NCBI GenBank assembly: GCA_036785325.1 | Contig: JAXIVH010000126.1 | Coordinates: forward strand, 411,286 to 475,285 | Direction of reading: 5' to 3' | Source of the DNA: Urophycis tenuis | Lineage: Eukaryota > Chordata > Actinopteri > Gadiformes > Phycidae | Length of the DNA: 64,000 bases | Part shown: positions 13,001-24,330 of the stretch, piece after piece | Position numbering within the stretch: the stretch's first letter is position 1 | Layout: each line of letters starts with the position of its first letter | Translations under genes and position numbers: made by a program | Notes under the pieces: generated by a model | What the model was told of the DNA's origin: nothing | Database searches by the model: none | The model's input: the letters and a program-made list of their open reading frames with translations, nothing else

Positions 13001-16000
13001 CAAGCCTCACAATGCGATGCCCTTGAGACCAGGCAAAGTAGGAGCCATCAGGTGCAAAGGCTACAGTCCAGGTCTCTCGTCCAGACTTTTGGTCAAAGGG
13101 AGCTACAGGCACCAACAGCTCGCCAATGAACTTAGCCTTGCCTATGAAACAAACACATGGGATATCTATGAACACTGGGGCTTAATAAACATAATACACA
13201 ACCATGGAAAGGGGGAAATATTATTTATATTCTTTGCATTTATGTAGAGTGGTCAATAGATCATACCCAAGTTGCCAAGTATGCACTCTTGCAATATCTA
13301 AATGTACAACCCTGTCTAACCTCAGAAATATCAACATGTCAGTTAAACTTTAATGCAATTCTTTTTTTTTTTGGAGGGGTGCAAGGTTGAGGTGAGTCAA
13401 GGATCGGTTGACGGTTTTAGCTTCGGTTTGATAAATATAGAGGTTGATGGAGTGGACACATATATTGATCTTCTCTGTTCTTTGTCCGCCCTAAGATTAA
13501 TGAAGGTCTACCCTAAGATGAAAGAGCAAATGTGATAAAGCAAGCCACACAAGATGTTAAATTTAGAAAACGTGACCAATCTAGCAAAATAAAAATCATT
13601 CAAACTATAAGTTAGAAGGGAGAAATCAGGCACAAAATGATGGACATTGTCCTGTAGTATGTACCAAGCAGTTGTCTCATGTTTTTCTCTCCATGCGGAT
13701 GGTCAGTTTCAATTTTAAAAAGAGCCCAACCTTCCAGCATTTCTTGTTTGTTATTTGCTTCTCCTAACCTATGGTCTTCCAGGTAATGTATTACAGGTTC
13801 ATACAATGTAAGACCTGACAGCGTTGGGGTTATGTAAAAGCTGTCCAAGCATGTGAAGCCAGGACACAAAAACAAGATAAGAACATCCAGAAACTTTTTC
13901 TGTGTAAGAGAGTGATAACATGTGCTTTCTACCTCACCCTTATCTATAGGTGCTCACACCATCTTATTTTTCAGGTGGTCTAACAAAAAGCGCTTCATAC
14001 AACAATATGGTTAAAAATGAGTACAATGTTTTTTTCTGGCAGTCCATCATCGGGAGTAACGGCGGTGTGTTTTCTCTTCTGGCAGTTGTGCTGCAGGCAC
14101 TGCAGCACTAACTGTACAAACTGGTTTAGTGATAATGGTATAGTAATAGTATGCCCAATTGTCTGAATCCTTTGGTCTTTGCAAACTTTTACAATGGCTG
14201 TCCTTTGAGTATATCAAGTATGATGCTGCTAAATGATTTCACACATTTATTTTTGTAAACATGCACACAAAAAAAACACTTAGAAAAGTAAAACTGATTA
14301 TCAGCCTGTTGGTTTTTCCATACATATTCAAAAACAAAACGGAAAATGAACAGGAAACAGCGTATACACACATAAACTCCTTCAACAGAATATGTTTAAC
14401 ATGAGGTTAAAAAGGCATTGACGAATACTGTTGAGCACCATATCCTTTAGAGTTGTCAGATTATCTTGTCATTTTAATTCTTGCAAGCCTCCTATGCAAG
14501 ATCTTGCAGAATTTGTACAACATCTGGTCTAGTGTACGTACAAATTTCTTCTCTAGTTTACCTCGAAATCATGGTTAAAAACAGACTTGATTCAGGACAT
14601 TCTGTGTGTGCTCTGCAAGCAAACATCAAGTGAAATCTGTCAGTACTATGTTGTACCATTAGCATTTTCCAATGTGGAAAGCATGTATGTGTGAAACCGT
14701 GCTTATGAAAGCACCCTTATGAAGCCCTGATGTGTGGATGTATAGAGGCCATTGATGTTGAATCTCTACAAATAACCCTAAGCCTCAGGTCTACTGTGGA
14801 AATATAGTTTTTTTTTAAAGGGGTGCAATGGCTTACACACTACAATTTTGAGAGCCAATGAGCCGTTCTGGACAAAGTTCACAGCCATGGCAAAACTTTG
14901 CCTTGCCACAGGCCCTTTTCAAGGCAGCCATTTTGATATGTAAACAGGGTAAACACAGGTGTTATTAAAATAATTATCCAGTGAGCCAACATGCACAAAA
15001 CCAGGGCCGTTGTCCACAAAAAATGGAACAGAGCAATTATACATTGTATTAATTGACCCTGCAATGGCTTGTCAAAATGGCTGCTTTTTAAAGGGCCTAT
15101 GTTCACCGTGACAGGCCAGGACAACCGAATGAGAGCTGATCCCCAGAGTCTGTGCTAAGAGAATTCAACTGCACTTAAGACTAGGCTGCGTCTGTCCTAG
15201 AAAATGACAATGTTCTGAAGATGGACTACTTCAAGCCTATCTTACATACCTTGGGTGGTACATACTGTTGACAACCTACTGAAAAGTATTACTTTATTAA
15301 CAAGGTTGGAATGGAAAAAGGACGACAGCCTACAGGTCACAAAAGCAGACATACTGATTAAACAAACATAATGGTTTTCACATTATGAATTACTGCTCAA
15401 TCTCAAACTCCTTTCTACTCATATTTATCAACATGAATCACAATTAGAATTATTGTATGAAAATAATTTCGATCAATTGAACATGTTTTAAAATAATTAA
15501 AGGAATTGCGGTAGAGCATTATCTCCAGCGAACAAACTGGACCCTCCAGTTTACCCTATGCCTAATGAGATAAGAAAGGAAGCGATGAAGCACCTTTCCT
15601 TAGCATTTAGAGAACATAAACAGAAACTCTTATCGTTGCTGCTGCTAAGATACTTCAGGGCCATTTTACTCCGTTAGGAACTTTCCATAGAAAAACATGA
15701 CCATTAGTCTGCAGCCATAGCTTTATCAGGTTCTGTTTCAGAAAAGAAGCCCCCTGAGCCACTCCATATTGTTCTGTCCCCCGGGACCAGTACACTGACG
15801 TACTGCTCACATGATGAGATCAGAAGTTGCGTGTACGTAGTACGAGGGACCGCAGACGAACAACATATCAGATACTCTGAATCCCCCCAACAGGCTCAAT
15901 ACTAAAGTAAACCAAATTCAACCAAGGCTCTGGATCAACATTTTGAAATGTCGCCATCCCAGTCGGCCTACGACATGCCCATGACGGTGATTTCGTAATT

Positions 16001-16329
16001 CAACAGTATGTTTACCAGTTTCGCCACAGTATATATATATATATATACTACGGCTGTAAAACCCCAGCGTATATCAGCAGTTGTATGTGTATGTTATCTG
16101 AATATATATTAGTAAATATTTTATATACATATCAATAAATATCATACAATATATCTATATATTTGTATACACACACACACACACACACACACAATAAAAA
16201 CAAATGAGGCACATAGTTACATTTACAGGAAGTAGACATGATTATGAGTAAACATAGGCCTATGCTTGTATGTAAGAAATATAACTTACCTATTTCATTT
16301 TCGTTTAGAGAACCTGGGAAGCTTGCCAT
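7009..16329 (-). CDS. wsb1: WD repeat and SOCS box protein 1, nine coding exons
   Basis: Substrate receptor of an Elongin B/C-Cullin-RING ubiquitin ligase. Coding exons in order: 16290-16329, 12973-13141, 12516-12799, 12018-12149, 10967-11067, 8241-8413, 7944-8057, 7437-7544 and 7009-7171. They join in phase to 1284 nt, 427 aa plus stop; human WSB1 is about 421 aa. It starts MASFPGSLNENEIGK. WD repeats include ETWTVAFAPDGSYFAW, RIKIWDVYTG (exon 3), DKTLRVWDLKDD (exon 4) and SPDGALLVTASYDTR (exon 6). The C-terminal SOCS box has the BC box LQHLCRMALRR (about 392-402) and a Cul-box-like IPTP (414-417). All introns are GT-AG; exon 8 has a weaker donor, GTAGGA. Intron 1 is about 3.1 kb. Similarity is clearly to WSB1 rather than WSB2 across the whole protein. 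Confidence 0.96.
8117..8234. repeat. 59-bp tandem duplication beside wsb1 exon 6
   Basis: Two copies of a 59-bp unit (one starts near 8117, the next near 8176) containing AGACATTAGTGGTTTTTCAA differ at about one base. The array ends a few bases from the exon 6 splice donor at 8240. Confidence 0.85.
8849..9640. other. wsb1 intron 5 sequence without recognisable genes
   Basis: Lies between wsb1 exons 5 and 6. The short open frames here have no recognisable domain. A threefold AACTAATCG repeat is at about 9614-9648. Confidence 0.5.
9834..9939. repeat. Short foldback (13-bp arms) in wsb1 intron 5
   Basis: GGCCTATTCACAG at 9834-9846 is matched by its perfect reverse complement at 9927-9939, with about 80 bp between them. 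This could be a small MITE; no clear target duplication was found. Confidence 0.5.
10006..10053 (+). repeat. G-rich 13-bp tandem repeat, G-quadruplex candidate
   Basis: About four copies of GGGAGGGGGATTG on the + strand, which is the template strand for wsb1 transcription. The runs of three to five G with short loops satisfy the usual G4 pattern. Confidence 0.75.
11253..11293. repeat. Perfect 18-bp hairpin in wsb1 intron 4
   Basis: Arms 11253-11270 and 11276-11293 are perfect reverse complements around a 5-nt loop. The centre reads AGTTTCCACTGCGGAAACT. This is too short for a typical animal pre-miRNA. Confidence 0.85.
14911..15097. mobile_element. Foldback MITE-like element in wsb1 intron 1
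   Basis: Imperfect inverted arms of about 27 bp at 14911-14937 and 15071-15097 share the core GCAGCCATTTTGA and its complement. The interior is noncoding. Target duplications and superfamily were not resolved. Confidence 0.5.
16169..16193. repeat. (AC)n microsatellite in wsb1 intron 1
   Basis: Uninterrupted AC dinucleotides of about 25 bp, close to the first coding exon. Confidence 0.95.
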
Positions 16330-16700
16330 CTAAATTAGGTCAAGGACTAATGAGAAAAGCGTAGTATCAACCAAAACAGAAGAGGAGCTCTGGAAGGAAC
16401 GACAGTTGAATGTTATGGCGTTTCCACGAACGCGGTGTGGAATTCCCCGTTGCTCACTACCTCTCGTCTATGTAGACTGCATCAAAGCAGCGCTTTATCT
16501 TTAACTGCTTAAACTAGGGTGTGCTGTTCGGTCCAGTCTTTCCACGCATGCGATACAATATGATTCGCTATAAAATGGTTGCCTAGACCACTGAATTCTT
16601 TATCGATCTTAACACTATAATGGCCGCCTCCTAAATTTGATGGGTATTCTTCCAGCCGGATGGGGGTGGCCCATGGTGGATGTGACGACAAAACGCCCCC
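16330..16700 (-). promoter_or_regulatory. wsb1: Probable wsb1 5' UTR and promoter region
   Basis: The region directly upstream of the wsb1 ATG is richer in CpG than its surroundings and holds a CGCATGCG palindrome at 16545-16552, similar to half of an NRF1 site. No TATA box is evident. The transcription start is not determined. Confidence 0.35.
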
Positions 16701-17216
16701 GGCTGCATTCCAATGCTACTTACACATAGAGTCCTATAGACTCTACTTACAAAGCGAGTATCTGCAGGGCTGCGTTACAATTGTCCTTCCAGCTCACTCG
16801 CGCTTCTTGCCTTATCTCCAGGGACTTGTGTACCCAAAGCATGGAGGTTGAAGAACTAGGCTGCAGCCGAAATAGAGTAGGACATCTGTAATTTTTCGTG
16901 GTGTATGATTACTATATCATTTTCTATATTGCAGACATAGGCCTTCTACGTTTCACCATTTTACAAGCAAAAAACTTTACAAGCTTGACAAGCTAATTAT
17001 TTGTAGTTGCTCATGATTATGTATGTAAGACCTTAAATTCCATAGGTAGAAGGCTATTGTGAATTTTGGTTTCCACTGGATTTCATGGAGAGCAAGGGGC
17101 CACGGTGCTAAACCCCCTTAAAATAATAATAGTTATATAAAGATTCAAACACCATTATCGTCATTTAAATTAAATTCACTACGAGTACAAAGATGTGTTA
17201 AAATGTAATAATGAAC
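16701..17216. other. Intergenic sequence upstream of wsb1
   Basis: No gene or repeat family recognised. An AT-rich stretch leads into the CA-rich region. Confidence 0.4.
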
Positions 17217-17382
17217 TAGGACTGCCAGCAGTCACAAAGGTATTCACAGCACAAGTCCTGCTGCCCCAGCGACCGCCATTTTCACTCCAGAAAACACACA
17301 CAAACACACTCACACATAGACACACAACCACACACACACACAAACACACTCACACATAGACACACAACCACACAGACTTACA

Positions 17383-17420
<38 letters not shown>
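17217..17420. repeat. Dispersed repeat copy 1 with CA-rich tail
   Basis: From TAGGACTGCCAGCAGTCAC at 17217 to about 17314 the sequence is almost identical to 25962-26060. It then runs into CA-rich repeats; 17384-17420 is pure (AC)n. Two near-identical copies 8.7 kb apart, both leading into CA repeats, suggest a mobile or duplicated unit with a microsatellite tail. Confidence 0.85.
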
Positions 17421-17425
<5 letters not shown>

Positions 17426-17732
17426 AATTCAGAGACACACACACACTATCCATCCATATATACACAGCACGCATATAGAGACCATATGATCGTCTGTCCA
17501 TTCAAAATGCTAATGGTTTATCCAGGGGTGCTGGGAAAGCTTCTATCAGCCACAATATTTACGAATGCATCAGTGAACACATGGAGACAGGGCCTTAGGA
17601 TGAACCAGGGCAGAACCCACGCTGTGACACCAGTAAGCTGCTGTATCACAAAACTGTTGACCGCTGAACAGCGCAGATGTTACATCGAACTGTAAACCTT
17701 CGCTTTGACGGCAGGGCGCTGTCGCTTTCACA

Positions 17733-18143
17733 TAAGCTGCCCTCAGTGTAGATGCTGTCCTCACAAACGCTACCCTCAGTGTAGACACTGTCCTCACAGA
17801 CGCTGCCCTCAGTGTAGACCCTGTCCTCACAGACGCTGCCCTCAGTGTAGACGCTGTCCTCACAGACGCTGCCCTCAGTGTAGACGCTGTCCTCACAGAC
17901 GCTGCCCTCAGTGTAGATGCTGTCCTCACAAACGCTACCCTCAGTGTAGACACTGTCCTCACAGACGCTGCCCTCAGTGTAGACCCTGTCCTCACAGACG
18001 CTGCCCTCAGTGTAGACGCTGTCCTCACAGACGCTGCCCTCAGTGTAGATGCTGTCCTCACAGACGCTGCCCTCAGTGTAGACGCTGTCCTCATAAGCGC
18101 TGCCCTCATTGTAGACGCTGCCCTCGTAAGTGCTGCCCTCTGG
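17733..18143. repeat. 33-bp minisatellite with 165-bp higher-order period
   Basis: About twelve copies of a 33-bp unit containing CTCAGTGTAGACGCTGTCCT. Because 33 is divisible by three, several frames on both strands stay open and produce 11-residue repeats. No splice or start context supports real coding. Variant units (GATGCTGTCC) recur exactly 165 bp apart, at 17751 and 17916. Confidence 0.93.
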
Positions 18144-19080
18144 AGAGACAGCAGACAGGTGTATGTCACATGCCACAGCCCATCACAGCACACCATTGGA
18201 CAGACTGAAGGGATTGGAAAAGCGCACTGCTCTGATATATGCTGACTTTTTGGCATTGGACGAGAGATAATTACCGAAAATGAAAGAAACTTGATAACAA
18301 TATTGTGGCTTGCGTTGTCACCACACTAATAATCCATTAACTCAATAACTCAACTAACTAAACAAACAAAAATACAATTATGATTTGCTAGTGACAGAAA
18401 AGGGGGGCCGCAGAACCTGAGGTATCTTCAAGTCAGAGCCCGTCTCCCCACCACCACCGCACCACCTATCTTCACCCCCACCCTGAACCTGATGGGAGGC
18501 GGTGTTCCACCACAATGTATAGTAACAGGTGTACAGGTAAACATGTTCCTGGAACAATGCTGCCCCTTGTGGTTACATAAGGGCACTGCAGCAGTCTCAT
18601 TTCTGGTATAAGGTGGCAGCTGGCACCAGGGTCAGCTCCAATCATGTTGAAGGGACAGAGGAAAGACTCAAGCTAAATGTAGTACATTTAGAAATGCACA
18701 GAAGGGAATATAGATGCACTCTGTTTAGATTTACTTTCTAAAGCCATTTCACAGCAGAAATATGAAGACTAAAACAATCAAGGCGGAGAGAAAATAAAAC
18801 ACACACACTTATCTTACTGTGTATATTTGATAAAAGGCTATACAGTAAGGTATCCATTTTTTTGCTGTTTTGACATCTTGCGATGGTAGAACAAATATTT
18901 AGAATTGCTTTCAAATGTCTTTTTTGTTTATTGTTAAGGGACTTTTAGTAGTTTTGGTACTTCACATCGTGTCCTAACTGTGGGTCTGTTTTTGTTTCAG
19001 ATGAAAGCCTTTTTTTTACTAATCCTGCAAGACCGAAAAATGAAGTAAACATGGAAAACTGTAGTAAACTACAGAAACCT
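18144..19080. other. Unassigned stretch between minisatellite and LINE
   Basis: Mixed sequence with no recognisable gene. The part nearest 19080 may already belong to the LINE's truncated 5' end. Confidence 0.4.
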
Positions 19081-19082
19081 AA

Positions 19083-21097
19083 ATGACATCCAACACAGTG
19101 TGTGTTGATGGGAGTGGCCAGACTGACCCCCCCCCCCCCCCCCCCTTCACTACTCATCTCTCTGCTGCACCACAAGACCTGGGCATGGCAGCTTTTGCAC
19201 CTCCCCTCCCAGCACCAGCCTCTCTCTCTCTCTCCCGTTCCACACTCACAGGGAGGCTGTCCTCCAGCCCAGAGGACAGTCATCCCCTCACCACACCCCC
19301 AGCTATCCCAGTGACCCCAGCAACAACAACCCCAATCATCAACACCAGCCACGTGAGATGGCAGCTCACCAGGATCAGGACAAACAAGGCCAGAGGACCA
19401 GACGACATCAGCCCGAAGGTGCTCAAGATCTGTGCGGAGCAGCTGGCAGGTGTGTTCACGCATCTTTTCGGCCTCTCCCTGAGGCTGAAAAAGGTGCCAA
19501 CTCTCTGGAAGACATCCTGCGTAGTCCCTGTGCCGAAAAGAAGGGTCGTCCCAACGCTCCAGGGGACTTCAGACCTGTGGCTCTAACGTCACACGTTAGA
19601 GCCACAGGTCTGAAGTCCCTTGAGAGGTTGGTTCTGGAGCACCTCAGGCCCTTGGTGCGTGACTGCCTGGACCCTCTGCAGTTTGTGTACCAGACTGACA
19701 TCAGCGTGGAGGATGCCATCATCTACCTGCTTCATAAAGCTTACACACACCTGAAGAGGCCGCAGAGCATGGTGAGGATCATGTTCTTCGACTTCTCCCG
19801 TGCTTTCGACACCGTCCAGCCAGTCCGGCTGGCTGAGAAGCTCCTGGTAATGCAGGTGGATCCTGACATGGTGGCATGGATTACAAACTACCTCACGGAC
19901 AGGCCGCAGTATGTCAGGCTGCGACACTGCTTGTCAGACGTGGTGACAAGCAACTCCAGCAAACCCCAGGGAACTGTACTATCAGCGTTTTTGTTCACCC
20001 TCTTCGCCTCGGATTTCTGCTACAACTCCCGAACATGCCACCTGCAGAAGTTCTCTGATGACTCCTCCATTGTTGGATGCATCACAGACAACAGGGAGGA
20101 GGAGTACAGGGATCTAGTTAAAAACTTTGTGGGATGGTGTGACGGGAACCACCTTCAGCTCAACACAGGGAAAACCAAGGAGCTGGTGGTGGACTTCAGG
20201 CGCAGAAAGAGCCCCCCTTACCGGTTTCCATAAACGGGGAGGAGGTGGAAATTAGCAAGTTCCTTGGGGTGCATCTAAACAATAAACTGGACTGGTTATA
20301 TAACACTGAGGCCGTCTACAGGAAGGGACAGAGTAGGCTGTTCTTCCTGAGGAGGCTCAGGTCTTTCAGTGTGTGCACTAGGCTGCTGCGGATGTATACC
20401 AGCCAGTGCCATCTTCCTTGCTGTAGTGCCCTGGGGAGGAGGCATCGGGAGCGGAGGTGCCAGTAAGCTGAATAAGCTGGTGAGGAAGGCGAGCTCTGTG
20501 GTGGGGATGAAGCTGGACTGTGTGGAGGGTGTAACAGTGAGGAGGATGAGGGGAAAGCTGCAGGCGAACCTGGACAACCCCTCTCACCGCCGAGCTGAGG
20601 CAACTCAGGAGCACGTTCAGCCACAGGCTCACTCAGCCACGTGCCTCAAAGCGCTTGTGGAGCTCCTTCATCCCATCAGCTATCAGACTCTACAACACCT
20701 CAACCACCCGCTCCCAACGTCTCGAAAACCCCAACACCTCCTTTCTCGACCAGATTATGGACTGAACCACACACCCCAGGACTGTTGTTTAAACCTGTTA
20801 TTTATTTATTTTTTGTCCATTACCTCAGGACAATTACCCTGCACATTGGCACATTTATATTTATTTATACTTTAGTCATATTTTACATTATTTAAGCACA
20901 GGTCACCTTCAACCGGACATGTATATAGTATGTCTATCTTACTCGATTAGTTTTTTATTATAATTTTACTCCACATTAGTACATTTATTGTACATATACT
21001 CTTGTTTTCGTACTCTTTTCCCACTGTACTGCTGGTCAATGTGAATATCTCCTAAGGGGGATTAATAAAGGAGTCTTATCAGAATCTTATCTTATCT
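19083..21097 (+). pseudogene. 5'-truncated LINE (L2/CR1/Rex1 group) reverse transcriptase
   Basis: Plus-strand relic of a non-LTR retrotransposon pol. The order is a linker before RT, NKARGPDDISPKVLK (about 19380), VLEHLRPLVRDCLDPLQFVY, FFDFSRAFDTVQP, GTVLSAFLFTLF, LQKFSDDSSIVGCI (the catalytic FADD/FSDD box), then FLGVHLNNKLDW and LNKLVRKASSVVG. Frames change near 19560, near 20215 in a C run, and again near 20400. The endonuclease half is missing. The element ends after ATTAATAAAGGAGTC at about 21065 with a short TCTTA-type tail to about 21097. A poly-C run (19127-19145) and an inverted duplication (19563-19619) are internal lesions. The exact clade is uncertain. Confidence 0.9.
19563..19619. 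repeat. Perfect 27-bp inverted duplication inside the LINE
   Basis: Arms 19563-19589 and 19593-19619 are exact reverse complements separated by only CAC. The left arm encodes the conserved DFRPVALT stretch; the right arm is its inverted copy, inserted before KSLERLVLEHLRP. Confidence 0.95.
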
Positions 21098-21514
21098 TCC
21101 ACTAAAGTGCTTCCATTGTAGATATATTAGCACATACATGAAGGTGGAAGCTGTTGGAACTCACGTATGCACACATCACACCATGTATCAGACCACCTCT
21201 TCAACAACATAGAAGCTACGGTGGCCTGTAAGGTGCCAGTACTTCCACAACAATGGCATTCTTACGACGGCATTGAGTAGCCAAGTGATGAGGTTTCCTT
21301 GATAGATTTTTAATTAGTATTTTGTTATTTAGTCTGGAAAATATTTTTGAGTTATTTTTCTTCAAATGTTGAGTATTGTTGCTTCATATTCTTTGTAAAG
21401 GGACCTTAAAAACAAAATCACACCTATATAAAGTTTAAATTACTTTGTTAAACATACCAAATTGGAAAATGCTTATTGATAATGCTTCATGATAATATAA
21501 CAGACATATACACG

Positions 21515-21635
<121 letters not shown>

Positions 21636-21638
21636 CAA

Positions 21639-22300
21639 TGACGTCATAATGCTATTTCATAGCATATGCTTTTGGTGAAGTTCCAAATTTAACTCATTTG
21701 CAGTTGACGCCAGGTAGAGGTAAGACATGAACTGGTCTTAGAGACGGTCATAGTATTAATGCCTCAATGGTCTAAAGACAACATTTTAATTATAAATAAT
21801 GAAATGTAAAAGCTAATTGAGCTAAATGTAATAAATATAGCTCAATTGAAAAGAGGAAACGCCATTCCGATTGCGTCGCGTCTCTCTCGGCTCCGCCGAG
21901 ACTCCCACACCTTGCGCCGCCTTTACAGCGTTCTTACCATAGACTGTATATAAATGGTTCTTACTAACTTCATATTAACACACAAACTTTTTGAGGTCAT
22001 TTTGACAATGGTAATTTGCAATTGATAACGATTTGTGATAACACATTCAATATGGATGCACGCGGACGCACTCATTTACGTGACGTCATAGTGCGTCCAA
22101 TGACGGTGGAATGGAATAAATTAAGCTTCTGACGTTAAAACTTCTTATTTGCATTGAAGGCCAAGTTGAGGTAAGTCATGAACTGTAGTTAGAAAAGTTA
22201 TACAGCGATCCTAGTTAGTCAATGATATTATTAATGCGTCAATGGAAAAGGATAACGTGTCATTAATTGTTAAAACGCGTCCCTCGGGCCCGACAAGCCT
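21639..22300 (+). repeat. Two diverged copies of a CRE plus splice-donor-like unit
   Basis: TGACGTCA (consensus CRE) occurs at 21639-21646 and 22081-22088. Each is followed by a GAGGTAAG(A/T)CATGAACTG segment, with donor-like GT at 21720 and 22171, and then by ATTAATGC(C/G)TCAATGG. The two blocks are about 445 bp apart. They look like an ancient tandem duplication, possibly of a first exon or of a repeat. No following coding exon is proven. Confidence 0.5.
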
Positions 22301-22735
22301 TTTAATGGTTACATTTCTGAACATCGCCTAACTTCTAAAAACTATTCACAATTATGTCTGTAATTGTAGCTCAAGACTTAAAGTGATGGTTCGGAGTAAA
22401 ATTCACCCTGAAGTAATTTCCACCAATAATCCAGCCAAACACCCCCTCAGATGCATTTTTAGCGACGGTCAACATTTATCAAGTTTAGGGGTATCAGCCG
22501 AATGGCTTAGTACTGGAGTGACTGGTACAGTGTGTACATCTCGTAAATTACCCCACTAATAATGCATGGATTGTTACCCAACTTCTGTAGTAGTACATAT
22601 ATGGTCTGTACTCACAAAACGAGGCATTTTAAAGTTTGTAAGTACACCAGGAGTTTATTTAAAAGAGCACTTTCCTGATAGCTTCAACTCTCTGTTGCTA
22701 AGGCTACCGCTGCGTCAACGTCACTTCCGTCTTTC

Positions 22736-22952
22736 CGGAAAAGTTCGTAAAAGTCCTCTTCAAAACTCACAAGTGTAAGGAAAAAGTTAGTGAATTCAAC
22801 ACTCCATCGAAATGTATTGACTACTGAAATAATTGAATACTTGATATTATGTACATTGTTTGTTGTGTACGACAGTCCTCAAATCCATAGTTTAGATTTT
22901 ATATTCCCATTTATTTGTATATAGTTGAAGAGGACTTTTACGAACTTTTCCG
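22736..22952. repeat. Perfect 28-bp inverted repeat around a 161-bp spacer
   Basis: Arms 22736-22763 and 22925-22952 are exact reverse complements with the core AAAAGTTCGTAAAAGTCC. The spacer is noncoding and AT-rich. No target duplication is evident, so it may be either a MITE or a rearrangement. Confidence 0.92.
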
Positions 22953-23530
22953 TTTGATAACCAATAACAGTGGTTAACACCGTTAGTAGTAGTAATAAGT
23001 AATACCGCTTCAAGTAACGTCACATATGTTTGTCAGTCATATTTTATGGCGCTGGTATTTGACAAAAAAAATGCTGGTGGCCTAAGTTCTAGTCGCTGTG
23101 CCGCTATTTTACAACTGCCCGCTTAGCCACTGTTACTCGCTAATAGCTTCCAATGTTTATGAATTTTATGAATTTACATGTGCATTGTACTCACGGAGGG
23201 CAAATATTGGTTTTCTGTGTGCAACCGTGACTTCTTCCGAGTTGTCCTCCACTTCTGAGACATGTTATGTTGTAAAGTAATGAGGCACCGTGACGGCAAC
23301 AAACTCAATGTCGTTTCATTCACATGTCACGTGACAGACATATAGTCCTCTACTGCGCCCCCTATGGGTGTAATATGTAATTACTCCAACACTTTACTCC
23401 TTGATTGAGAAACGATTACGGCATGATTAAGGACAGAAATAGTTGTCAAATCTTAGTTATTTTACTCAAATCCATAATGTATATGTGGTAAAGACTCCAT
23501 TGTTGACTCCATCCATATGTTTTATTACAG

Positions 23531-23881
23531 ACACTCAGAGAGTGTACAGCGACGATGACCAGAAAGAGAATCCTTTCTTTGCGGACTCCCCTGGCACCTG
23601 CTTCCCTTAAAATGGAAGGAGACAGGGAGCCCTACATCATAGAGACCATTGAGAGGAAGCCTAACCCTCTCCACCATCATAGGGTTAAGCTGCCCAAGTT
23701 GGCTGTGGCTAAGGAGGATGACAGCCAGGAAGCCTGGATCACCGTGACACATTCCGGCATGTCCCTCCATGCACGGGCTCTGGCTGCCGCCTGGAGCCAG
23801 AAAAGGGACAATAACAAGCAGCAGGTTCCCTACCAGGGCCGGGCCGTCCTACCAACGATGGACCCCCGGCACCCCCGGTAG
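23531..23881 (+). CDS. Unidentified coding-like exon
   Basis: An open frame begins right after a good acceptor, TTTTATTACAG at 23530, and runs to a stop at 23881 inside the 17-bp minisatellite. The first ATG is at 23555. The translation is of ordinary composition with charged and aromatic residues, e.g. PYIIETIERKPNPLHHHRVK and EAWITVTHSGMSLHARALAA, unlike repeat-derived frames. A second frame from the same acceptor also reads well at first (VYSDDDQKENPFFADSPG) but stops at about 23608; a frameshift is possible. I do not recognise the family. It could be the last exon of a host gene, a pseudogene or a transposon gag-like piece. Confidence 0.4.
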   Translation, partial: TLRECTATMTRKRILSLRTPLAPASLKMEGDREPYIIETIERKPNPLHHHRVKLPKLAVAKEDDSQEAWITVTHSGMSLHARALAAAWSQKRDNNKQQVPYQGRAVLPTMDPRHPR

Positions 23882-24330
23882 GCCCTGTCCCCCGGTAGGC
23901 CCTGTCCCCGGTAGACCCTGGCCCCGGTAGGCCCTGGCCCCCGGTAGGCCCTGTCCCCCGGTAGACCCTGGCCCCCGGTAGGCCCTGGCCCCCGGTAGGC
24001 CCTGTCCCCCGGTAGACCCTGGCCCCGGTAGGCCCTGGCCCCCGGTAGGCCCTGTCCCCCGGTAGACCCTGGCCCCCGGTAGGCCCTGGCCCCCGGTAGG
24101 CCCTGGCCCCCGGTAGGCCCTGTCCCCGGTAGGCCCTGTCCCCCGGTAGGCCCTGTTCCCCGGTAGGCCCTGGCCCCCGGTAGGCCCTGTCCCCCGGTAG
24201 GCCCTGGCCCCCGGTAGGCCCTGTCCCCCGGTAGACCCTGGCCCCCGGTAGGCCCTGTCCCCCGGTAGACCCTGTCCCCCGGTAGGCCCTGGCCCCCGGT
24301 AGGCCCTGTCCCCCGGTAGGCCCTTCCTCC
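23866..24330. repeat. 17-bp GC-rich minisatellite, about 27 copies
   Basis: The unit is GGTAGGCCCTGTCCCCC with variants (GGCC/GACC, TGT/TGG, occasional 16-bp units). With a 17-bp period all three frames cycle through the same 17-residue peptide. On the minus strand this looks like broken collagen (GLPG, GPTG), but this is a by-product of the repeat. Confidence 0.95.

Noticed and set aside
17733..18143. Possible CRISPR-like array
   Set aside because: Units are contiguous with no unique spacers, and the setting is eukaryotic.
17646..18256. Long open frames on both strands over the 33-bp minisatellite
   Set aside because: They arise because the unit is 33 bp without stops; there is no splice or start context and no known domain.
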